32,851 nucleotides of DNA from Streptomyces silvae (GCF_016745505.1 NZ_JAERUC010000129.1:1-32851), one strand, 5' to 3'; shown: positions 15,068 through 23,665, counted from the first letter of the stretch. Made by a program: numbers and translations. Notes: generated from the letters alone by a model not told the origin.

Positions 15068-16906
15068 GTGGAACGCACCGGATCCAGACCACCCGTCCGC
15101 CGCTCCGTACCCATGGCGGTCTTCTCGGCCGCCCTGCTCGCCGCCGGTGCCCTGGCCGCCACGGCACCGGCCGCCGGGGCCGCCGACGCCGACCTGGCAC
15201 GCAACGGGGGATTCGAGGCGGGCCTGGACGGCTGGACCTGTAGCGGCGGCAGCGGCACGGCCGTCAGCACGCCGGTGCACAGCGGGACCTCGGCGCTGAA
15301 GGCGACACCGGCGGGCAGCGACAACGCCCGCTGCTCCCAGACGGTCACGGTGAAGCCCGACTCCGCCTACACGCTGGGCGCCTGGGTGCGGGGCGACTAC
15401 GTCTACCTCGGCGCGTCGGGCACCGGGACGACCGACGTCTCGACCTGGACCCAGTCCGCCGGGGCGTACAAGCAGCTCACCACCAGCTTCAGGACCGGTC
15501 CCTCGACCACGTCGGTCACGGTCTACTCGCACGGCTGGTACGGCACCCCGGCCTACTACGCCGACGACCTCACCCTGACCGGCCCCGGCGGCGACCCGGT
15601 CGCCGTCCCCGCCACCCCCACCGGGCTCCGGGCCGGCACGGCCACCGCGTCCTCCGTCCCGCTCTCGTGGACCGCGTCCGCCGGGGCCACCGGCTACCGG
15701 GTCTACCGCGGCGGTACGAAGGTCCTGGACACCACCGGCACCTCGGCCACCGTGACGGGGCTCTCGGCGTCGTCCGCGTACAGCTTCCAGGTCAGCGCCG
15801 TCAACGCCGCGGGCGAGTCGGCGAAGTCGGCGGCGGTGAGCGCCACCACGGCGGCCACCGGCGGCGGCGGCGGAGGCTCCGACGCCGGCCTCCCGGCCCA
15901 CGCCCTGGTCGGCTATCTGCACTCCAGCTTCGCCAACGGCTCCGGCTACACGCGGATGGCCGACGTCCCCGACTCGTGGGACGTCATCAACCTCGCCTTC
16001 GGCGAGCCGACCTCCGTGACCTCCGGCGACATCCGCTTCTCGCTCTGCCCCGTCGCGGAGTGCCCGGGCGTGGAGACCGAGGCGGAGTTCAAGGCCGCCA
16101 TCAAGGCCAAGCAGGCCGCGGGCAAGAAGGTCCTGATCTCCATCGGCGGCCAGAACGGACAGGTGCAGCTGGCCTCCACCGCCGCCCGTGACACCTTCGT
16201 CTCCTCCGTCAGCAAGATCATCGACACCTACGGGCTCGACGGCCTGGACATCGACTTCGAGGGCCACTCCCTCTCGCTCGCCACGGGGGACACCGACTTC
16301 CGCAGCCCCACGACCCCGGTGATCGTCAATCTGATCTCCGCCGTGAAGACCCTCAAGGCCAAGTACGGCGACGACTTCGTCCTCACCATGGCCCCCGAGA
16401 CCTTCTTCGTCCAGCTCGGCTACCAGTACTACGGATCCGGCCCCTGGGGCGGCCAGGACCCGCGGGCCGGCGCCTATCTGCCCGTCATCCACGCGCTGCG
16501 CGACGACCTCACCCTGCTGCACGTCCAGGACTACAACTCGGGCTCGATCATGGGTCTGGACAACCAGTACCACTCCATGGGCGGCGCCGACTTCCACATC
16601 GCCATGACCGACATGCTGCTCACCGGCTTCCCGGTCGCGGGTGACCAGACCAAGGTCTTCCCCGCGCTCCGCCCCGAGCAGGTCGCCTTCGGTCTCCCCG
16701 CGTCCACCCAGGCGGGCAACGGCCACACCTCACCGGCCGAGGTCACCAAGGCGCTGAACTGCCTGACGAAGAAGACCGACTGCGGCAGCTACCGGACCCA
16801 CGGCACCTGGTCCGGGCTGCGTGGGCTGATGACCTGGTCCATCAACTGGGACCGCTTCAACAACTGGGAGTTCTCGAAGAACTTCGACGCCTACTTCGGC
16901 GGCTGA
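15068..16906 (+). CDS. Secreted multidomain GH18 chitinase
   Basis: Extracellular endochitinase that cuts chitin chains; 612 residues. The GTG at 15068 follows GGAGGCTGTT. A signal peptide spans about residues 1-39 (RR, hydrophobic core, ATAPAAGAA). Residues ~43-170 form a beta-rich carbohydrate-binding module (NGGFEAGLDGWTC start), ~185-268 a fibronectin type III domain (PTGLRAG to AVSATTAA), then a GGGGGGS linker. The GH18 barrel is at ~283-612. The catalytic signature DGLDIDFE ends in the acid Glu398, with Asp394 and Asp396 in place. The arrangement resembles streptomycete ChiB-type enzymes. A DasR-like operator in the promoter implies induction by chitin breakdown products. The 3' end overlaps the PAP2 gene by 16 bases tail to tail. 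Confidence 0.95.
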   Translation: MERTGSRPPVRRSVPMAVFSAALLAAGALAATAPAAGAADADLARNGGFEAGLDGWTCSGGSGTAVSTPVHSGTSALKATPAGSDNARCSQTVTVKPDSAYTLGAWVRGDYVYLGASGTGTTDVSTWTQSAGAYKQLTTSFRTGPSTTSVTVYSHGWYGTPAYYADDLTLTGPGGDPVAVPATPTGLRAGTATASSVPLSWTASAGATGYRVYRGGTKVLDTTGTSATVTGLSASSAYSFQVSAVNAAGESAKSAAVSATTAATGGGGGGSDAGLPAHALVGYLHSSFANGSGYTRMADVPDSWDVINLAFGEPTSVTSGDIRFSLCPVAECPGVETEAEFKAAIKAKQAAGKKVLISIGGQNGQVQLASTAARDTFVSSVSKIIDTYGLDGLDIDFEGHSLSLATGDTDFRSPTTPVIVNLISAVKTLKAKYGDDFVLTMAPETFFVQLGYQYYGSGPWGGQDPRAGAYLPVIHALRDDLTLLHVQDYNSGSIMGLDNQYHSMGGADFHIAMTDMLLTGFPVAGDQTKVFPALRPEQVAFGLPASTQAGNGHTSPAEVTKALNCLTKKTDCGSYRTHGTWSGLRGLMTWSINWDRFNNWEFSKNFDAYFGG

Positions 16907-17763
16907 CCGCTCCTCGTGCCCGCCCGCAGGGCGAGCAGCAGCACCCCGCTGAGGCACCAGCCGGCCACCACGTCCAGTGGCCAGTGGTAGCCGCGCAGCA
17001 CCAGACCGACGCTCGTCGCCGCCGTCAGCAGGACGGCGGCGACGAGCGTCATCCATGAGCGCCGCAGATACGGGGCGAGCAGCAGGGCCGCGGCGCCGTA
17101 CGCCACCATCGCCGTGGTCGTGTGGCCCGAGGGGTAGTAGCCCGTCGCCTCGGTCAGCGGACCCTGACGGTCCGTCCACAGCTTCAGCGGGACGACGAGC
17201 GCCGGAACCGCGGCCATGGTCAGGACGGCGTACACCGCCGCGCGTCTGGCCCGGCGGAACCAGGCGAAGAGGACCGCGCACGCCAGCACGGGGACGGCGA
17301 CCTGCATGTTGCCGAGATCGGCGAAGAGGTCGGCGAGCCCTCCCGGACCCCTGGTGGCCAGCTCCAGGCCGAGCCGCTCGTCCGGATCCAGCAGCGGGCC
17401 GTCGGCCAGCACCTGCCAGGTGATCACGAGGAAGAGCGCCAGCAGCGCACCGGGAACGAGAAGAACCGGCCACCGGGGAACAGGGGGGATTGTTCCGAGG
17501 TGGCCGGTCGGATCGGTTTGCCGCGCGCCCCGGGGGGTGTGGGGCGAGCGGCCATCCGATCGGTGAGGAGTCCCGGAGCCCGAAGCTCCAGCGGTGTGCG
17601 CGATGGCACGGCCGGTACGACGCTGGGGGAGCGCCGGCCCGGCATCACCCGCAGTCCCCTGCGGGCGGGGTGTTTCTCTCATCTGGGAAAACCGTACGTC
17701 AGAGGAAGGAGGCACCGGAAGCCACAACGGTATCCCGCCATCGCCCCCGCACACCTTCTTCAC
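16891..17763 (-). CDS. PAP2 superfamily membrane phosphatase
   Basis: Integral membrane lipid phosphatase of the PAP2 type, acting on phosphatidic acid, undecaprenyl pyrophosphate or similar. The three phosphatase motifs are present: KLWTDRQGP (K-R-P), YPSGHTTT (with the catalytic His) and RGYHWPLDVVAGW. About five or six membrane helices begin at WPVLLVPGALLALFLVITW. The start is unresolved. The frame is open to GTG 17763; the only other in-frame ATG is at 17682, and between it and the first helix there is no start codon. This leaves a ~65 to 92-residue Arg/Pro/Gly/Thr-rich head that looks non-coding. An ATG at 17555 in another frame, followed by a C6 run, might reflect a shifted frame. It overlaps the chitinase end by 16 bases. 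Confidence 0.8.
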   Translation of the reverse strand: MKKVCGGDGGIPLWLPVPPSSDVRFSQMRETPRPQGTAGDAGPALPQRRTGRAIAHTAGASGSGTPHRSDGRSPHTPRGARQTDPTGHLGTIPPVPRWPVLLVPGALLALFLVITWQVLADGPLLDPDERLGLELATRGPGGLADLFADLGNMQVAVPVLACAVLFAWFRRARRAAVYAVLTMAAVPALVVPLKLWTDRQGPLTEATGYYPSGHTTTAMVAYGAAALLLAPYLRRSWMTLVAAVLLTAATSVGLVLRGYHWPLDVVAGWCLSGVLLLALRAGTRSGQPPK

Positions 17764-17831
17764 ACGCCCTCACCCGGGAGCCGGTTCCCGCCCGCCGTGG
17801 ACGGTCCCGGCGCCCGGATGATTCGTACGCC
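17764..17831. other. Gap between gabT and the PAP2 gene
   Basis: If the PAP2 gene starts at 17763 this gap is 68 bases; if it starts at 17682 the gap is about 150. On the minus strand a weak stem (CGGGA-ACCGGC-TCCCG) follows gabT. I see no convincing terminator or promoter. Confidence 0.3.
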
Positions 17832-19172
17832 TCAGAGCTGCGCGAACGCCTGCTCGATGATGTCCAGGCCCTCGTTCAGCAGGTCCTCGCCGATGACGAG
17901 CGGCGGCAGGAAGCGCAGGACGTTGCCGTAGGTGCCACAGGTCAGCACCAGCAGACCCTCGGAGTGGCAGGCCTTGGCGAGCGCTCCGGCGGCGGCCGCG
18001 TCGGGCTCCTTCGTGCCCGGCTTCACCAGTTCGATCGCGATCATCGCGCCGCGCCCGCGGATGTCCCCGATGGCGTCACCGTTCGGAAGCTTCGACTGCA
18101 TCTCGGCGAGGCGGCCCTTCATGACCTCCTCGATGCGCTTCGCCTTCCCGTTCAGGTCCAGCTCGCGCATCGTCTCGATGGCGCCGAGCGCACCCGCGCA
18201 GGCCACCGGGTTGCCGCCGTACGTCCCGCCGAGGCCGCCGGCGTGGGCGGCGTCCATGATCTCGGCGCGGCCGGTCACCGCGGAGAGCGGCAGGCCGCCC
18301 GCGATGCCCTTGGCCGTGGTGATCAGGTCGGGGACGATGCCCTCGTCCTCGCAGGCGAACCACTGGCCGGTGCGGCAGAAGCCGGACTGGATCTCGTCCG
18401 CGACGAAGACGATGCCGTTGTCCTTCGCGAACCGCGCGATCGCCGGCAGGAAGCCCTTGGCCGGCTCGATGAAACCGCCCTCGCCGAGGACCGGCTCGAT
18501 GATGATCGCGGCGACGTTCTCCGCGCCGATCTGCTTGGTGATCTCGTCGATGGCCTGCGCGGACGCCTCGGCGCCGGCGTTCTCGGCACCGGTCGGCCAG
18601 CGGTAGCCGTACGCCACCGGCACGCGGTACACCTCGGGCGCGAACGGACCGAAGCCCTGCTTGTACGGCATGTTCTTCGCCGTCATGCCCATCGTGAGGT
18701 TGGTCCGGCCGTGGTAGCCGTGGTCGAAGACGACCACCGCGGTGCGCTTGGTGTAGGCACGGGCGATCTTGACGGCGTTCTCGACGGCCTCGGCGCCCGA
18801 GTTGAACAGCGCCGACTTCTTGGCGTGGTCGCCCGGCGTCAGCTCGGCGAGCTGCTCACAGACCTCGACGTACCCCTCGTACGGCGTGACCATGAAACAG
18901 GTGTGGGTGAAGTCGGCGAGCTGCGCCGAGGCGCGGCGGACGACCGCCTCTGCGGAGGCGCCCACCGAGGTCACGGCGATACCGGAACCGAAGTCGATCA
19001 GCCGGTTGCCGTCCACGTCCTCGATGATTCCGCCGCCCGCCCGGGCGGTGAAGACCGGCAGCGTGGAACCCACACCTGCGGCGACCGCCGCGACACGGCG
19101 GGCCTGCAGCTCCGCCGACTTCGGGCCGGGGATGGCGGTGACGAGGCGGCGCTCCTGCGGGATGTCGGACAT
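17832..19172 (-). CDS. gabT: 4-aminobutyrate (GABA) aminotransferase
   Basis: PLP enzyme that moves the amino group of GABA to 2-oxoglutarate, giving succinic semialdehyde and glutamate; 446 residues, the usual length. Class-III aminotransferase motifs are present: NSGAEAVENAVKIARAYT (PLP phosphate), FDHGYHGRTNLTMGMT, the long IIIEPVLGEGGFI strand, VFVADEIQSGFCRTG and the Schiff-base lysine in TTAKGIAGGLPLSAV. GGTYGGNPVACAGALG follows. ATG 19172 has AGGAG six bases upstream. A candidate promoter lies about 40 bases before it. It stands alone on the minus strand, divergent from the ATPase-PucR-ALDH set. With the polyamine operon it would complete putrescine breakdown to succinic semialdehyde. 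Confidence 0.95.
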   Translation of the reverse strand: MSDIPQERRLVTAIPGPKSAELQARRVAAVAAGVGSTLPVFTARAGGGIIEDVDGNRLIDFGSGIAVTSVGASAEAVVRRASAQLADFTHTCFMVTPYEGYVEVCEQLAELTPGDHAKKSALFNSGAEAVENAVKIARAYTKRTAVVVFDHGYHGRTNLTMGMTAKNMPYKQGFGPFAPEVYRVPVAYGYRWPTGAENAGAEASAQAIDEITKQIGAENVAAIIIEPVLGEGGFIEPAKGFLPAIARFAKDNGIVFVADEIQSGFCRTGQWFACEDEGIVPDLITTAKGIAGGLPLSAVTGRAEIMDAAHAGGLGGTYGGNPVACAGALGAIETMRELDLNGKAKRIEEVMKGRLAEMQSKLPNGDAIGDIRGRGAMIAIELVKPGTKEPDAAAAGALAKACHSEGLLVLTCGTYGNVLRFLPPLVIGEDLLNEGLDIIEQAFAQL

Positions 19173-19212
19173 GCGGGGCTCCTGGGGGTGTTTCGGACGC
19201 TTCTGTTTCTGC

Positions 19213-19241
19213 AGGCTAGGGGCGGGTGCGGGCAGCGGTCA
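19213..19241 (-). promoter_or_regulatory. Candidate gabT promoter
   Basis: Reading the minus strand, TGACCG (19241-19236), a 17-base spacer and TAGCCT (19218-19213) resemble a vegetative streptomycete promoter. Transcription would begin near 19206, leaving a leader of about 33 bases that includes the AGGAG site. Confidence 0.5.
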
Positions 19242-19342
19242 TGCTCCGATCGGGAGTGATGGGGGCGTGTCCTTGTCCGCGACGGACAGGTGGCCGCGCG
19301 GGGGCGCCGGACGGCTCCCCGCCGGGCCGTACGGCCGCATGG

Positions 19343-19371
19343 CTGAACTCCCCGTGCACGGGCACTAGATT
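19343..19371 (+). promoter_or_regulatory. Candidate promoter of the membrane ATPase gene
   Basis: CTGAAC at 19343-19348, 17 bases, then TAGATT at 19366-19371 gives a good -10 and an acceptable -35. The expected start is near 19378, about 39 bases before the ATG. Confidence 0.5.
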
Positions 19372-19416
19372 GGCCGGTGCAGAAGGCGGACCTGGCTGGT
19401 CAGGGGGCAGCGGTTC

Positions 19417-21786
19417 ATGGACACCGAAGGCACGTACGACGCACGGGGCACGGGCGCGGACCGGGTGCCCCGGCCCGCCGGCCCACCGGCCGCGGCGCCA
19501 CCGCCCCCCGCATACGCCCCGCACCCCCGGCGCCCGCCGACGGGGGACGCCGGGGTCGAGGAGTGGCTGCGCACCCCGCGCCCCGTCCGGGAACCGGGCG
19601 TATGGCGCTACGGGCACGTCCCGCGCCCGCCGGAGAAGCCCGAAGGGGTGTCCGACCGCTCGCTCCTGGTCGGGGTGCTCATCTCCGTACTCAGCGGACT
19701 GCTCCTGTGGTCCCTCTGGCGCAACGGCTACATCCCCTACCGCCTCGTCCCGCTGAAGCTGTTCACCCCGGGCGACTGGTGGTACGCCGGTACGTTCGGC
19801 GGGCCCCGGACGATCGAGGGCGCCGACGCCCTGACGGTCTACGAGGCCGTCCTCTTCGGGCTCCTGGTCTACGGTTGCGGACGGCTGGGCAACTGGTCCG
19901 AGATCTTCCGGCGCCACGTCGCCGGCCGGGGGCAGCCCTTCCTGGGGCTGGCCACCGCCGCCGGAGCGGCCCTGGCCGAGCTCCTCGTGTGGAAGGACGC
20001 CGTGCCGCTCGTCCGGCCCGTCCTGATCCTCGTCGCCTCGGTCGCGGGCGGTGAGATCTACCAGAGCCAGACCGTCGTCAACGTGATCTACGCACTGATC
20101 GCGCTCGGTGTGCTCTGGCCGTTCGCCCGCCTCGGCCACTGGCGCGCCCTGCTCGCCGACCGGCTCGGGAAGAGCGCCGCCACCGCGCCCGACGCCCCCT
20201 CCGCGCCCCCGGACGCCCCCGGCCCCGAGCAGTGGCCCGAGCTCCGCGCCGCGGGGCTGACGGACGCCGCCGAGGCCCTCACCGCCGCGGTGCGCACCGG
20301 CCGCATGAACGACGTCGACGTCGCCCGCCTCCGCCACGCCTGGGCCGTCGGCCGGGGGAACCCGGAGCGCCTCGCCGCGCTCACCGAGGCCGTCCTGCGC
20401 ACCGGGGGCGCCGCCGCGCTCCACCCCTCGGGCGCCCGCGACCTGCCGCACCGCACCGCCCGGCACGACCTGCTGACCGGCCAGGTCCGGCTCGGCAGCT
20501 GCGCCGACGACCCGCACAACCCGTACGCCCGACGCGGCTCGGGACTCGCCCTGGAACCCGCGCTGCTGGGCACCTCGCTGCTGGCCGTCGGCCCGCCCGG
20601 GGCCGGCAAGTCCGCCCGGCTGGTGCGGCCGGTCGTCGAGTCCCTCGCGCTCCAGGCGCTCGCCGGCCGGGCCGCGGTGCTCGCCGTCGGCGGCGCCGGA
20701 GGCGAACTCGGACCGGACGACGCGTTCGACGTGGTGGTGCGCATCGGCGACCCGGCCTCCGCCCACGACTTCGACCTGTACGGAGGGACCACCGACCCCG
20801 ACGAGGCCGCGAGCGTGCTGGCCGAGGGGCTGGTCGGGGACGTCACCCACCTGGACAGCAGGCGCGCCGCCACCGTGCTCGCCCAGCTGCTCGGTCCCTA
20901 CCGCACCGTCCACGGGCACTTCCCCGGCGTGCCCGTCCTCCGGGAACTCCTGGACGGCGACCTCACCGCGATCGACGCGCTCCGGGAGGCGCTCGGGGCG
21001 GGCGGACACCAGGCCATGCTGCGCGAGCTGGACGCGCGTACCCGGCAGAAGGGCGGAGCCGGCGACCCCGGGCCGGTGCTCGCCGACCGGATCGCGCTCC
21101 TCGACCGCCCCGCCTTCGCCCCGTTCTTCGCCACCGGCGCGGGGGCCCGGCCCTTCTCGCTGCGCTCCCTGGAGCACCTGCCGCTCCGGGTCAGGATCGA
21201 CCTCCCGGAGCGGGCGCACGCCGAGGCGTCGCGGCTGCTCACCCGGCTCGTCCTCGCCCAGTTCACGGCGATCGCCGCCGCCCGCACCGACCGGTCGCTC
21301 TTCGTCTGCCTGGTCTTGGACGACGCCACGCGCACCGTCACCCCGGAGACCGTCCGCGGCGTGCGCCGGCTGCGGTCGGTCAACGCCGGGGCGGTCCTGA
21401 CCCTGCGCACCGTCGACGACGTCCCCGAGGGGCTGCACACCGCGCTGCTCGGCGCGGTCGGCTGCTGCATGGCCTTCAGCGGGGTCACCACCTGGGACGG
21501 CAAGCGCTTCGCCGAGGCCTGGGGCAAGGAGTGGGTGGAGACCCGCGAGGTCGCCCAGCACGCCGTCTTCGCCGACCAGCCGTTCACCCGCGCCCTGCAC
21601 GGGCTGCGCAAGCTCGTCACCGGCAAGGCGGTGACCAGGGACGCCGTGACCGTGCGGCGGGTCGAGCGGGAGCGCTGGTCCGCGTCCGAGCTGGCGTACC
21701 AGCTGCCCGCCGGACACGCGGTCCTGTCGCTGACGACGGTGGAGGGCGAGCACGCGCCCCCGCTCCTGGTCGAGCTGAGTGGCTGA
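19417..21786 (+). CDS. Membrane-anchored ATPase resembling VirD4/TraD coupling proteins
   Basis: Large ATP-binding membrane protein, 789 residues, role unknown. Residues 1-78 are Pro/Ala-rich and probably cytosolic. About five hydrophobic segments follow (81-101, 139-156, 164-182, 187-201, 210-226). The remaining ~560 residues form a cytosolic domain with Walker A GPPGAGKS (392-399) just after the strand LLGTSLLAV. A Walker B-like LFVCLVLDD ends in Asp635-Asp636, and the RRLRSVNAGAVLTLRTVDDVPEGLHTALLGAVG stretch matches the sensor region of TraG/VirD4/HerA-type motors. No relaxase or conjugation gene is nearby, so a conjugative role is doubtful. ATG 19417 follows AGGGGG. The PucR gene starts 147 bases downstream. 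Proteins of this type are conserved in streptomycete chromosomes; I know of no assigned function. Confidence 0.85.
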   Translation: MDTEGTYDARGTGADRVPRPAGPPAAAPPPPAYAPHPRRPPTGDAGVEEWLRTPRPVREPGVWRYGHVPRPPEKPEGVSDRSLLVGVLISVLSGLLLWSLWRNGYIPYRLVPLKLFTPGDWWYAGTFGGPRTIEGADALTVYEAVLFGLLVYGCGRLGNWSEIFRRHVAGRGQPFLGLATAAGAALAELLVWKDAVPLVRPVLILVASVAGGEIYQSQTVVNVIYALIALGVLWPFARLGHWRALLADRLGKSAATAPDAPSAPPDAPGPEQWPELRAAGLTDAAEALTAAVRTGRMNDVDVARLRHAWAVGRGNPERLAALTEAVLRTGGAAALHPSGARDLPHRTARHDLLTGQVRLGSCADDPHNPYARRGSGLALEPALLGTSLLAVGPPGAGKSARLVRPVVESLALQALAGRAAVLAVGGAGGELGPDDAFDVVVRIGDPASAHDFDLYGGTTDPDEAASVLAEGLVGDVTHLDSRRAATVLAQLLGPYRTVHGHFPGVPVLRELLDGDLTAIDALREALGAGGHQAMLRELDARTRQKGGAGDPGPVLADRIALLDRPAFAPFFATGAGARPFSLRSLEHLPLRVRIDLPERAHAEASRLLTRLVLAQFTAIAAARTDRSLFVCLVLDDATRTVTPETVRGVRRLRSVNAGAVLTLRTVDDVPEGLHTALLGAVGCCMAFSGVTTWDGKRFAEAWGKEWVETREVAQHAVFADQPFTRALHGLRKLVTGKAVTRDAVTVRRVERERWSASELAYQLPAGHAVLSLTTVEGEHAPPLLVELSG

Positions 21787-21794
21787 CCGCGAGG

Positions 21795-21823
21795 TTACGG
21801 GGACCCTGCCGCCCTGGCAGAAT
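21795..21823 (+). promoter_or_regulatory. Candidate promoter of the PucR gene
   Basis: TTACGG at 21795-21800, a 17-base spacer, then CAGAAT at 21818-21823 in the 147-base gap after the ATPase gene. If used, the transcript carries a leader of about 100 bases that includes the hairpin at 21870-21893. Confidence 0.4.
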
Positions 21824-21869
21824 TGACCCCGACCGTCTGTACGGGGCGGCGCATTCGAGCCGTTCACGC

Positions 21870-21893
21870 GGGGCGGCCCCATCGGGCCGCCCC
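21870..21893 (+). terminator. GC hairpin in the leader of the PucR gene
   Basis: GGGGCGGCCC (21870-21879), loop CATC, GGGCCGCCCC (21884-21893): a perfect 10-bp stem with a four-base loop. It may end transcription of the upstream ATPase gene. If the promoter at 21795-21823 is real it also lies in the PucR leader and could attenuate it. No U-tract follows. Confidence 0.5.
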
Positions 21894-21933
21894 CACGGGC
21901 GGCACCATCGACTCCCAGAGGTCCGGCGGTCCC

Positions 21934-23511
21934 ATGCCTCCCACTCTCGCCTCGCTCGTCCAGCACTCGGCGCTCAAGCTCACCGTCCGGGCCGGCGCGG
22001 ACCGGCTCGGCACGCCCGTGCGCTGGGCGCACGCCAGCGAGCTGGCCGACCCCGTCCCGTACATGGACGGCGGCGAACTGCTCCTCGTCACCGCCACCAA
22101 CCTCGACGCCCGGGACCCGGCGACGATGCGCCGGTACGTACAGCGGCTGGCCGGTGCCGGGGTCGCGGGGCTCGGATTCGCCGTCGGCGTCACGTACGAC
22201 GAGATCCCGCCGGCGCTCGTGGACGCCGCCGAGGAGGCCGGGCTGCCGCTCCTGGAGGTGCCCAGACGCACCCCCTTCCTCGCCATCAGCAAGGCCGTCT
22301 CCGCGGCCATCGCCGCCGACCAGTACCGCTCGGTCACGGCCGGCTTCGACGCCCAGCGGGAGCTGACCCGCGCCGCCGTCGCCGGGGACGGCCCCGCCGA
22401 GCTGCTGACCCGCCTCGCCGCACACGTCGACGGATGGGCCGCGCTGTACGACACCTCGGGCGCCGTCGTCGCCGCCGCGCCCGACTGGGCCGCCCGCCGC
22501 GCCGCCAGGCTCACCCCCGAGGTCGAGCGGCTGCGGGACCGCTCCGCCCCGGCCAGCGTGGTCGTCGCGGACAGCGAGGGCGACGACCGGGTCGAGCTCC
22601 AGTCGCTGGGCACCGGCCGCCGCAGCCGCGGCGCGCTGGCCGTCGGCACGGGGGCGGCGCTCGGCACGGCCGAGCGCTACGCGGTGCACTCCGCGGTCGC
22701 CCTGCTGACCCTCACCACGGCGCGCTCCCGCGCGCTCCAGGGCGCGGAGCAGCGCCTCGGAGCCGCGATCCTGCGCATGCTGCTCGCGGGGGAGTCCGAC
22801 CACGCCCGGGCCGTCGCCGGCGATCTGTACGGCGGGCTGCTCGACGCCCCCTTCCGGCTCCTGATCGCCGAGTCGGCGGTGCCCGCAGGGACGGACCTGC
22901 TCGCCGAGTCGATGGAGGCCGCGGCCTCCCGGTCCGGCGAGAGCCTGCTGATGGTGCCCGAGGGCGAACGCCTGGTGGTGCTGGCCGCGGACGGCGGCGA
23001 GGCGGCCCGGGCGGGCGCCGCCCACGCCCGCGCCGCGGACGACCGGCCGGTGCGCGAGACGGGTGAGGCCGACGCCGACGTGGTCGTCGGCATGTCCGCG
23101 CCGTCCGGCCCGATCGCCGTCTCCGCCGCGTACAAGCAGGCCGAACAGGCCCTGTCCGTCGCGCGCCGCCGGGGCAGGACCATGGTCGAGCACGAGGAGC
23201 TCGCGGCCGGCTCGGTCCTGCCGCTCCTCGCCGACGACGCCGTACGCGCCTTCGCCGACGGGATGCTGAGGCCGCTCCAGGAACACGACGCGAAGGGGCG
23301 CGGCGATCTCGTCGCCTCCCTGCGGGCCTGGCTCTCCCGGCACGGCCAGTGGGACGCCGCCGCCGCTGACCTGGGCGTCCACCGCCACACCCTGCGGTAC
23401 CGGATGCGCCGCGTCGAGGAGATCCTGGGCCGCTCACTGGACGACCCGGACGTCCGGATGGAGCTCTGGCTGGCCCTCAAGGCGACGGCCGCGTCCTCGG
23501 GGACGCAGTAG
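21934..23511 (+). CDS. PucR family transcriptional regulator
   Basis: DNA-binding regulator of 525 residues. Residues 1-125 form the PucR N-terminal domain (MPPTLASLVQHSALKLTVRAG, then GGELLLVTATNLDARD and GLGFAVGVTYDEIPPAL). The middle is the GGDEF-like/PucR_2 region. The C-terminal helix-turn-helix (HTH_30) reads SLRAWLSRHGQWDAAAADLGVHRHTLRYRMRRVEEILG (about 470-507). Members typically control nitrogen-compound use (purines, GABA, polyamines). The position between gabT and an aldehyde dehydrogenase fits control of GABA/polyamine breakdown, as reported for PucR-type regulators in Streptomyces. The ATG at 21934 starts the domain; a longer frame to 21823 lacks homology and overlaps the leader hairpin. 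The ALDH gene follows after 154 bases. Confidence 0.92.
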   Translation: MPPTLASLVQHSALKLTVRAGADRLGTPVRWAHASELADPVPYMDGGELLLVTATNLDARDPATMRRYVQRLAGAGVAGLGFAVGVTYDEIPPALVDAAEEAGLPLLEVPRRTPFLAISKAVSAAIAADQYRSVTAGFDAQRELTRAAVAGDGPAELLTRLAAHVDGWAALYDTSGAVVAAAPDWAARRAARLTPEVERLRDRSAPASVVVADSEGDDRVELQSLGTGRRSRGALAVGTGAALGTAERYAVHSAVALLTLTTARSRALQGAEQRLGAAILRMLLAGESDHARAVAGDLYGGLLDAPFRLLIAESAVPAGTDLLAESMEAAASRSGESLLMVPEGERLVVLAADGGEAARAGAAHARAADDRPVRETGEADADVVVGMSAPSGPIAVSAAYKQAEQALSVARRRGRTMVEHEELAAGSVLPLLADDAVRAFADGMLRPLQEHDAKGRGDLVASLRAWLSRHGQWDAAAADLGVHRHTLRYRMRRVEEILGRSLDDPDVRMELWLALKATAASSGTQ

Positions 23512-23665
23512 CCCGTCCGGCTGCGACAATCCGGCGCACCGGGCCTCCGCTCCACTCCACGGTGGACAAGCCTCATCCGTCCCGGATCGCCCTACGGTGG
23601 GGCCGGAGGGCGCCCTCGCGCGCCCGGCGATCGTCGTACACCACCCCCGAAGGGCCGGAACCGCC

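Noticed and set aside
17648..17665. CCCGCAG-TCCC-CTGCGGG hairpin considered as a terminator
   Set aside because: No transcript clearly ends here on either strand and there is no U-tract; it lies within the doubtful 5' part of the PAP2 frame. Kept only as evidence about that start.
19245..19257. CTCCGATCGGGAG in the gabT/ATPase divergent region considered as an operator
   Set aside because: The palindrome is imperfect (the reverse complement is CTCCCGATCGGAG), short and GC-rich, so it is expected by chance here.
19417..21786. Integrated conjugative element suggested by the TraD-like ATPase
   Set aside because: No integrase, relaxase, replication gene, attachment-site tRNA or composition change is seen; neighbours are core metabolic genes.
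19216..23388. A 1390-codon open frame on the minus strand opposite the ATPase and PucR genes
   Set aside because: It mirrors the codon structure of the real plus-strand genes, spans an intergenic region and has a Gly/Arg/Val/Glu-rich composition without domains; typical antisense shadow in very GC-rich DNA.
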